Assembly: GCA_937897985.1 (NCBI GenBank)
Contig: CALCBD010000013.1
Span: forward strand, 1-8,245
Direction: 5' to 3'
DNA: 8,245 nt
Origin: an uncultured Paludibacter sp.
GTDB lineage: Bacteria; Bacteroidota; Bacteroidia; Bacteroidales; Paludibacteraceae
Below are positions 1 to 6,523 of this stretch, piece after piece. Below the pieces are notes generated by a model. It was not told the origin of the DNA. It did not search any database and worked only from the letters and a program-made list of their open reading frames with translations. Within the stretch, counting starts at the first letter, position 1. Every line of letters starts with the position of its first letter. Both the position numbers and the translations under genes were made by a program.

Positions 1-3000
1 TGGTTCTGTTCCCCTGCAGGTCGTACACCATGGTTACTGCCTGTCCGCCTTCGGGTGTGATGGAGCTTGTCAGCCCTGATGCATAATAATCGTAGGTTAC
101 CGTTTTCCCGTTGATGGTGCTTGATGCTACCTGTCCGGCACCGTTAAGTGTGGTCGAGCGGCTGCCATCGGGAGCAGTTACAGTAGTGGTAGCACCATCG
201 TATTCGGTTGTGGTTATGCCAAGTGGCGTTTCTACCGATTTTATCCTTCCGTCGTTGTAGTAATCATACACCGCATCCCAGGTTTCGGGCTTCGATCCAA
301 AGGTGGGTGCCGAAACCCTGTAAGTATTGCCATTGGCAAAGTATTCGGTAAAGAGTGTGGTTTTTTTATTGCCGAATCCGTAGGTCTCGGTTACCCTTTC
401 ATTTTGCTGATTGTCGAACCAGTGAGTCACCGGAGCAAGCCCTGATCTGTTTTGAATTACCGAAAACAGAGCGCCATACTGATTCTGATCGGGAGCCCAA
501 CCGGCAATATTTTCGGTATAGGTACCGTCGGCAAAATCGGTGCGGGTCAGTTTTCCGAAATCATTGTATGTATAGGATGTTGTACCCAGGCGGTTGCTTT
601 CGGACATCAGCAGTGCCGTCGCCTCGTCCCACACATAGGTGGTAGTTTGACCCGTTAAGTTGGTCGACGATTCGATAAAGCGCCCTGAGTTGCTTATTGT
701 CACTCTTCCCGTACGTGTTATGCCATTGGTCGTTACCTCGGTGGTGGTTGGTTGTCCGTACACTGTCCAGCTTTTGTATTCGGTGGTCTTCTCGTTTTCA
801 TCTCCGGGATCCTGAATGATTTTGGTCAGATTTCCGGTAGCAGTATCGTAGGTGTAATTCGTAAGTTTTGTAAAAGTGTCGGTACCGTTGTCCTTCACCA
901 CTGTTATATCCCCGGGTTTATCGGGACACCATCCACCTCTGGTTTGATAAGTGATGGTTTGAGTTGTCTTTACGTTACCCTGTGTGGTTTCAATATTCGT
1001 CGGGTTACCATAATCATCGTAAGAAATGTATCGGGTGCTTGTCGACAAATTATTCAAATAATCCGATTCCTGAGTGCTTTGTAATTCGGATTTGAAAATT
1101 TTACCAGTTCGTGTATTCTTAAAACCTGACGATGACTGCGAAATTGCTTTGCTTCCATCAGCAGTATAAACTGAGGTGGTGACATTATCAGGTATACACA
1201 GTAACGGATTCATTTCGGTAGTGCTTACCACCTTTCGGTTGGCTGTTTCGTTGTTGATTGTCATGCTTACGAATCCGAGATATCCCCGGCCTGTTAACTG
1301 TACTCTGGCCCGGTCGTAACTGTAATCAGTGGAAGATATACCTCCATTGGCATTCGCTGTACTTACTTTACTTACACAATAGACAGGTGCCTGTAGGTCG
1401 GCTATTGGGTAAACCGAAGAATTTCCTTTGGTATAAAAACTATTCCCTTCGGGTGTATAATTATAGGTAAGTGGCTGATAACTGATCTGTAAAGTTTTAC
1501 CCATTCCGTTGGTAACTGACTTTACTCTTCTCTCTTCAAAGTTATTGTTAAACGACCCGGCTATAAATACTTTGTCCATCCGGTTCCAACCATTGTAAAT
1601 GTCCGAACCGTAACTCAATACATCTTCTTTTCCATCACCGTCGAAATCGCCCGTACAATTGAACTTTTGCATACTAAAGTCCTGATCTTTTGAGATAAAA
1701 GTCCTTTCGGTTTTAAACCCTGAACCGGTAGAGGAATACCAGCACAAAACAGTTTTTACAAATGCTCCGTTAATGCTGTAGTATTTGGTGACAAGGATAA
1801 CATCCGACTTTCCATCGTGGTTAAAGTCGGTAATCAGATAATCTTCTATTCTTGCAGTTAAATTAGTTTCGATGAGAGAATTAGTTACAAATTGATTGCT
1901 TTTATATAAAACCACATTTAGTGCAGCCGGATATTCTGAAATGGAAAGAATATCTTTTTGACCATCGTTATCGAAATCACCGGTACCAATGACTGCATTT
2001 TTATTATTTTCGAACTTATTGCTTTCGACAGAGAATGAAATCTGATCAGGATGATCTGTTTTACTTCCGGTATTGATAAAGCTCACACTTCCTTCGCCGG
2101 TTGTAAAAAACAAATCATAAAGTCCGTCGTTGTTAAAATCATCACACTTCATGCTATTGGGTATGCCTTTCAGAAATCCGTTGCTTTTAACAATATCTAC
2201 CCAGTATTTACTGTTTACGTTGCCGGGCTGTGAGTAGCATATCTTCCCGATAAAATGATTGCCATAATATCCTTCTTCGAAAGTGGAAGTGATTGCATTT
2301 GCTTTTTCAAAACTTATAATTTCATCAATGCCATCATTGTTCACATCCCTGACAGCTACCATTGGTAATTGAGCGCTGTAATTCAAATCAATTTCATACG
2401 TTGAACCTCCCAACACCAAAAATCTAACCTTTTTCACACTTACAGGACTCATTTGTACAACGATAATTTCTTTCTTTCCATCGCCGTTGACATCTCCAAA
2501 CAGGATATTCGGATTGGTCGATTTTATTTTTGTGTAATCAAACGGATTCGCAATTTCGTAAGCAGTAAGATTAGTAAATGAAATCTGACCGTTCGACACA
2601 TTGGTTTTGCTGACTTCAACATAATTTTTTATCTCGGTTAAATTACCATAACGGTCATAAATATTTTTCGGATAAACATTTATCATATCGTCAATTCCAT
2701 CGCCCGTTACATCGGCTGATAGCCAGTATTTTTCAGTATTTCCGACATAAACATTGGACGATGCGGGCGCATTAACAGCTGCAGAGTTAATAACTGTGTT
2801 TTCATTCCCCCAGTTAAACACTGTACTGTTTAATTTCACATCGTTGTGCCCGGTCAGTGTAACACTTCTTAAATAATAGGTATTTCTGCTTTCAGCATAT
2901 TTAAAATCATACCTCTTTAATCTTACATCCCCTGACTTTACTTCGATATTATCAAGCAGGAACTTGTTTTCTCTGTACATATCACCAATGTTTTTACCGG

Positions 3001-4564
3001 CAACAACTGATTTGACTTTATAACCAAAGTTTATGCTTTCAGTGGGCAAATTCTCTCCATTGGCATTGTACGAAATTTTTTTGATAATGGTTTGCTCTTC
3101 GTTTTTGTCGTACTCATAAGTAATATAATTGCCATTGGTGTCGGTAACTTTCGAAATTACCCATTCGGCATTTAACTCTTTGATGTTTTCCTTTGTGAAA
3201 TACCGAATGTCATTTTTTAATGTCAGTTCGATTCTAACTCCGTTTTTGTTGGTTACAGTGAACATACGCGGGATAGTGTTGTTGACAGTCCAACTGACTT
3301 CCCATTTCATTACATTGTCCACTTCTTTTTTATGAAGCTGAGCATAAATATATGGCACTACCCCTGTCGTTTCAATAAGCGTATAACTCTCATTTTCAGT
3401 AGAAAAAGTCGAAGTTTGGTTTTTTTGTATTTCTTTAAAAATACGCTCATACAGATTGTCCATGTAATCATCGTCGGTAGGTAATAAATCCAATATTTCA
3501 GAATTACTTTCTTCAGCAATAGTTTCTGATGTATTTATATGCAACCTGTTACCATCATAGTAATAAACATTGTTAGCAATGCTGATTCCCGAAACCTTAT
3601 TGTCGCTGAATAAATTCTGATTCGCAATTGTAATTGACGACAGGCCTCCGATAGCGGCACCTTTGCCGCAAACACCATCACCTGCCTGACTGTTGTAAAA
3701 TATTGAAACTCCCGGTTGCATGCCATTAATTCCTGAAGGAACTTCAACCGGAATCTGATAAGTAGCTGCTCCATCAGAACTTACATTAAAATCACCCGGT
3801 ATGGTTCCTACGGGCAATTTTTTGTTGAATACCGGCTGATCGGCATTAATATCAGTATAGTCAGTTTGATACACAATTTCGTTGATTGTTTGAAAACTGA
3901 TAACCGATGGTATTGTCAGCGGGCTTGCACATAATGCAGTATTATAATATGCTGCTGTCGGGACAAAAACACTGTTTGAATACTGAAATTCGGTTCGTTG
4001 TAGAGAATAATAGTTGCGTTCAATTTTTTCTCTCCATTTGAAATTCGAAGCCGAGATATTCCAGTAATCTGCTTTTTTGCCGGTGACTGTGGGGTATTTA
4101 TACGACATCTGATCGACGGTTGTCCCGGAAGGATTAATGAGCCTGATGTATTCGCCATTGTTACTCAGCTCTATATCGGACTGATAAAAAACTCTCCCTG
4201 TTTCAGGTATTGAGCTGATACTTGGGAACAAATTACTCAGAACAAAACCGCTGTTGGGATAGCGATAGGCAATAACAACGGTACTGCGCGAGGGAATAAT
4301 CGCATTGTCGGGTAAATAATAATTCGTATTTGAATCACTTATTTTCCAGCCTTTTAAACAGATGTCGTTCATGGTGGGGTTGAAAAGTTCGATGAACTCA
4401 CCGTTGTGGTGAGTCATTCCTGTCGATTGACTCAGTTCATGACTCTCGTTCAGGGGCGAGTCGTAAAATACTTCGGAGATAAATACCGGATCGGCACTGT
4501 AAACAGGACTAACCAGCAGAGATATGACTGCTGCAATGGCGGCTAAGGTAATTTTTATTTTCAT
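1..4564 (-). CDS. Giant secreted LTD-SpvB-VCBS-RHS repeat protein, C-terminus beyond window
   Basis: The frame is open from ATG at 4564 to the left edge (1521 codons, no stop); I translated it throughout. Residues 1-23 form a signal peptide (MKIKIT, hydrophobic stretch, cleavage near VYS/A). Residues about 27-155 resemble a lamin-tail domain (FISEVFYD, NGEFIELFNP, LSNNGEYIRLINPSG). Residues from 252 match the SpvB/Tc-toxin B-component N-terminus (GDFNVSSDGAATYQIPVEVP, then YNSQAGDG and GGLSSI), with WVISKVTDTNGNYITYEYD from 468. Seven DxxxDG motifs begin at 618, 691, 740, 809, 863, 913 and 973, as in VCBS/FG-GAP propellers. GRGYLGF at 1092 matches the Tc/RHS midsection, and YD-type repeats follow to the edge (YTYDTATGNL, MVYDLQGNRT). 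Members of this family form hollow RHS shells that can enclose a C-terminal effector; whether this one does cannot be seen. The start is chosen because the signal peptide follows it directly. No Shine-Dalgarno sequence is evident. Confidence 0.93.
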   Translation of the reverse strand, partial: MKIKITLAAIAAVISLLVSPVYSADPVFISEVFYDSPLNESHELSQSTGMTHHNGEFIELFNPTMNDICLKGWKISDSNTNYYLPDNAIIPSRSTVVIAYRYPNSGFVLSNLFPSISSIPETGRVFYQSDIELSNNGEYIRLINPSGTTVDQMSYKYPTVTGKKADYWNISASNFKWREKIERNYYSLQRTEFQYSNSVFVPTAAYYNTALCASPLTIPSVISFQTINEIVYQTDYTDINADQPVFNKKLPVGTIPGDFNVSSDGAATYQIPVEVPSGINGMQPGVSIFYNSQAGDGVCGKGAAIGGLSSITIANQNLFSDNKVSGISIANNVYYYDGNRLHINTSETIAEESNSEILDLLPTDDDYMDNLYERIFKEIQKNQTSTFSTENESYTLIETTGVVPYIYAQLHKKEVDNVMKWEVSWTVNNTIPRMFTVTNKNGVRIELTLKNDIRYFTKENIKELNAEWVISKVTDTNGNYITYEYDKNEEQTIIKKISYNANGENLPTESINFGYKVKSVVAGKNIGDMYRENKFLLDNIEVKSGDVRLKRYDFKYAESRNTYYLRSVTLTGHNDVKLNSTVFNWGNENTVINSAAVNAPASSNVYVGNTEKYWLSADVTGDGIDDMINVYPKNIYDRYGNLTEIKNYVEVSKTNVSNGQISFTNLTAYEIANPFDYTKIKSTNPNILFGDVNGDGKKEIIVVQMSPVSVKKVRFLVLGGSTYEIDLNYSAQLPMVAVRDVNNDGIDEIISFEKANAITSTFEEGYYGNHFIGKICYSQPGNVNSKYWVDIVKSNGFLKGIPNSMKCDDFNNDGLYDLFFTTGEGSVSFINTGSKTDHPDQISFSVESNKFENNKNAVIGTGDFDNDGQKDILSISEYPAALNVVLYKSNQFVTNSLIETNLTARIEDYLITDFNHDGKSDVILVTKYYSINGAFVKTVLCWYSSTGSGFKTERTFISKDQDFSMQKFNCTGDFDGDGKEDVLSYGSDIYNGWNRMDKVFIAGSFNNNFEERRVKSVTNGMGKTLQISYQPLTYNYTPEGNSFYTKGNSSVYPIADLQAPVYCVSKVSTANANGGISSTDYSYDRARVQLTGRGYLGFVSMTINNETANRKVVSTTEMNPLLCIPDNVTTSVYTADGSKAISQSSSGFKNTRTGKIFKSELQSTQESDYLNNLSTSTRYISYDDYGNPTNIETTQGNVKTTQTITYQTRGGWCPDKPGDITVVKDNGTDTFTKLTNYTYDTATGNLTKIIQDPGDENEKTTEYKSWTVYGQPTTTEVTTNGITRTGRVTISNSGRFIESSTNLTGQTTTYVWDEATALLMSESNRLGTTSYTYNDFGKLTRTDFADGTYTENIAGWAPDQNQYGALFSVIQNRSGLAPVTHWFDNQQNERVTETYGFGNKKTTLFTEYFANGNTYRVSAPTFGSKPETWDAVYDYYNDGRIKSVETPLGITTTEYDGATTTVTAPDGSRSTTLNGAGQVASSTINGKTVTYDYYASGLTSSITPEGGQAVTMVYDLQGNRT

Positions 4565-4590
4565 ACGATAATAATTGATTTTTAAAGGTC

Positions 4591-4748
4591 GTATGGAACT
4601 CGCATGTCAGATTATCACTTTCTTTGGTGAATCACCGTATTCATGCTCGTTTCATTTGTAAAAAATTTGTTTTTTGAGTTGTCACATGGAACTTGCATGT
4701 CAGGTTTTCATTAACTTTGGCGAACCACATTGTTCATGCTCGTTTCAT
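4591..4748. repeat. Two diverged 65-66-bp direct repeats in the leader of the RHS gene
   Basis: Copy 1 spans 4591-4655 and copy 2 spans 4683-4748, a period of about 92 bases. Both contain ATGGAACT, GCATGTCAG, CTTTGG and a shared end, TTCATGCTCGTTTCAT. By eye the right 45 bases are about 75-80% identical. The copies are separated by a stretch with an A6/T6 run (AAAAAATTTGTTTTTT, 4660-4675). The pair begins 27 bases upstream of the RHS start codon, so it lies in the promoter or 5' leader on the minus strand. No open frame or known motif was recognised. The rest of 4565-4790 is AT-rich and shows nothing else. Confidence 0.8.
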
Positions 4749-4795
4749 ATATAAATCGTTTTGTTTCGGTTTTGTATAGCTGTTTTTCCTGCCGA

Positions 4796-4817
4796 CCCCC
4801 CTGCCCCCCGAGGGGGG
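4796..4817 (+). repeat. C6-TG-C6-GA-G6 hairpin head of repeat unit 1
   Basis: Tracts are C6 at 4796-4801, C6 at 4804-4809 and G6 at 4812-4817. The G-tract can pair with either C-tract, giving two mutually exclusive hairpins. TGAGTTTTTG follows, so on the plus strand it resembles a weak intrinsic terminator. Equivalent heads open the other five units with tract lengths varying from 5 to 7. No plus-strand gene in the window would need terminating here, so I call it a structured repeat head and not a terminator. Confidence 0.7.
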
Positions 4818-5577
4818 TGAGTTTTTGTGAAAGCATGAACGTTTTCTGTTGTTTTTAAACTTTCAAATGCTAAAAAAAACGTAACTTCTTTAACTTCTTA
4901 ACTTCATTAACTTCATCATATTCTGCCTTTTCAAGCTTGCCGACCCCCCTGCCCCCCAAGGGGGTGAGTTTTTGTGAAGGCACGAACGTTTTCTGTTATT
5001 TTTAAACTTTCAAATGCTTAAAAAAACGTAACTTCCTTAACTTCTTAACTACCTTAACTTCAAATTCTTCCCGCTCCCCGCTTCCCGCTCCAATAACTTC
5101 ATCATCTTCTGTTTATTCAAGCTTGCCGACCCCCCTGCCCCCCAAGGGGGGTGAGATTTTGTGAAAGCATGAACGTTTTCTATTATTTTTAAACTTTCAA
5201 ATGCTTAAAAAAACGTAACTTCCTTAACTTCAAAATCTTCCTTAACTTCAAAATCTTCCCGCTTCCCGCTCCCCGCTCCAATAACTTCATCATATTCTGT
5301 TTGTTCAAGCTTGCCGACCCCCCTGCCCCCCAGGGGGGGTGAGTTTTTGTGAAAGCACGAACTTTTCAGTAATTTTAATCCTTCAAATGTTTAAAAAACG
5401 TAACTTCCTTAACTTCTTTAACTTCAAATTCTCCCCGCTTCCCGCTTCCCGCTCCTATAACTTCTTTAACTTCAAATTCTCCTCGTTTCCCGCTCCTATA
5501 ACTTCATCATATTCTGCCTTTTCAAGCTTGACGACCCCCCCTGCCCCCCAAGGGGGGGTGAGTTTTTGTGAAAGCAC

Positions 5578-5605
5578 GAAAGTTTTCTGTTATTTTTAAA
5601 CTTTC
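5578..5605. repeat. Perfect 8-bp inverted repeat in the core of unit 5
   Basis: GAAAGTTT (5578-5585) and AAACTTTC (5598-5605) are perfect complements around a 12-base loop. The stem would form in RNA from either strand. Unit 6 has the same pair at 5822-5829 and 5842-5849. Units 1-3 have GAACGTTT as the left arm, which breaks one pair but leaves an alternative ACGTTTT/AAAACGT pairing with the distal end of the core. Confidence 0.7.
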
Positions 5606-5821
5606 AATTGCTTAAAAAACGTAACTTCTTTTACTTCCTAACTTCCTTAACTTCGAATTCTCCCCGCTTCCCGCTCCCATAACTTCTTTAACTTCTTAAC
5701 TTCCTTAACTTCAAATTCTCCCCGCTTCCCGCTTCCCGCTCCTATAACTTCATCATATTCTGCCTTTTCAAGCTTGCCGACCCCCCTGCCCCCCGAGGGG
5801 GGTGAGTTTTTGTGAAAGCAC

Positions 5822-5849
5822 GAAAGTTTTCTGTTATTTTTAAACTTTC
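5822..5849. repeat. Perfect 8-bp inverted repeat in the core of unit 6
   Basis: GAAAGTTT (5822-5829) and AAACTTTC (5842-5849) repeat the unit 5 hairpin with the same loop length. On the minus strand it lies about 100-130 bases downstream of the small T9SS gene's stop, so it could sit in that gene's 3' untranslated region. No U-tract makes it a clear terminator. Confidence 0.65.
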
Positions 5850-5952
5850 AAATGCTTAAAAAACGTAACTTCTTTTACTTCAAATTCTCCCCGCTTCCCG
5901 CTCCTATAACTTCTTTAACTTCCTAACTTCAAATTCTTCCTGCTCCATCTTT

Positions 5953-6390
5953 TTAATTCTTAATAATCTTCCATTTACTTTGCATTCCTTCCACCGTGAG
6001 TAGCAGGAAGTACACTCCCTGAGGGTAAGTGCTCATGTCGTAAATAAGCGAACTGCTGCCATCGAGGGTTGTAGCCAGCAGGTGTCCGTTTATATCGGTG
6101 AGTACATACTGCACAGGTGAGGCGGGCTCCGGACCGCGGATTTCGATTTTGAGTGCTCCCTTAGTGGGATTGGGATAAATCAGCACTTCGCGCTTGCCAA
6201 TCATTTCCCTTTGGGGTGCCAGAGCTGCAGTGTCGGTTTTGTGAGCGCTGACTTTGTTCAGTACAACGGTGTTGTAACGACCTGTGCGGTTTCCGGCCTG
6301 ATCGTATTCGTATCTGATGATTTGTGACTGTGCCATCTGTACCGACAGCAGTATCTGCAGGAGTAAAGCCAGAGTGAGGATGTTTTTCAT
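5953..6390 (-). CDS. Small secreted YD-repeat protein with T9SS type A sorting domain
   Basis: The product has 145 residues. Residues 1-22 are a Sec signal peptide (hydrophobic ALLLQILLSV, cleavage near AQS/Q). The mature protein begins almost at once with a single RHS/YD-type repeat, YEYDQAGNRTGR (27-38), followed by a short linker. Residues about 69-145 form a type IX secretion C-terminal sorting domain: VLIYPNPTKG at 69-78, YVLTDINGHLL at 95-105, YPQGVYFL at 122-129 and the basic end KIIKN. In this family the domain directs passage through the outer membrane and is then removed or used for surface attachment. Little is left as cargo: about 45 residues between signal peptide and sorting domain. 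The YD repeat resembles those of the downstream RHS gene, so it may be a partner of that gene or a remnant of an RHS C-terminus with its own signal peptide. The stop codon abuts the repeat array. Confidence 0.93.
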   Translation of the reverse strand: MKNILTLALLLQILLSVQMAQSQIIRYEYDQAGNRTGRYNTVVLNKVSAHKTDTAALAPQREMIGKREVLIYPNPTKGALKIEIRGPEPASPVQYVLTDINGHLLATTLDGSSSLIYDMSTYPQGVYFLLLTVEGMQSKWKIIKN

Positions 6391-6431
6391 AGCCTGTTCA
6401 TTTATAAAGTAAATATATTGATATTCATTAA

Positions 6432-6522
6432 ATTATGAATTGTAAATTATAAATTATGAATTATAAATTATAAATTATGAATTATAAATTGTGAATTATT
6501 AATTATAAATTACAAATTGTGA
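6432..6522. repeat. Heptanucleotide tandem repeat, 13 copies of ATTATRA-like unit
   Basis: Thirteen consecutive 7-base units run without a phase break: ATTATGA, ATTGTAA, ATTATAA and close variants (ATTGTGA, ATTATTA, ATTACAA). A partial unit, ATTAT at 6523-6527, contains the complement of the TAA stop codon of the Tat-TPR gene (6524-6526), so the array reaches into the coding end. It fills nearly the whole gap to the small T9SS gene, whose start lies 41 bases beyond. Short heptamer arrays of this sort are known in other bacteria such as cyanobacteria (STRR elements). No promoter match was strong enough to call. Confidence 0.92.
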
Positions 6523-6523
6523 A

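Larger units (their letters stand above)
4791..5952. repeat. Six-unit compound intergenic repeat array
   Basis: Six copies start at 4791, 4939, 5125, 5313, 5530 and 5776; the first five are 148, 186, 188, 217 and 246 bases long and the last runs into the stop codon of the small T9SS gene. Each unit has three parts. The first is a C-tract/G-tract head (GCCGAC, C6-7, TG, C6, GA/AA/A, G5-7, TGAG). The second is an A/T-rich core (TTTTTGTGAAAGCACGAA, about 40 further bases, AAAAAACGTAACTTC). The third is a pyrimidine-rich tail of TTAACTTC-like and CCCGCTTCC-like microrepeats. Tails of units 1-5 end in AACTTCATCAT, a short spacer and TTCAAGCTT, directly before the next head. Length differences come mainly from the tail. 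There is no CRISPR pattern and no convincing gene; the open frame at 5339-5599 only reads through the repeats. Confidence 0.93.

Noticed and set aside
3535..4158. Two short minus-strand open frames inside the giant gene
   Set aside because: They are in other frames than the lamin-tail/SpvB frame, which is continuous and matches known domains.
5339..5599. Plus-strand open frame of 86 codons within the repeat array
   Set aside because: It reads through units 4 and 5; its peptide only reflects the microrepeats (repeated NF and FSS-like words), and it has no recognisable start context.
4791..5952. CRISPR array
   Set aside because: Units are 148-246 bases, the conserved parts are long and no unique spacers of uniform length exist.
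6391..6431. Bacteroidota-type promoter (TAnnTTTG) before the small T9SS gene
   Set aside because: Only a partial match (TATATTTA) and no TTTG at the upstream position; too weak to call.
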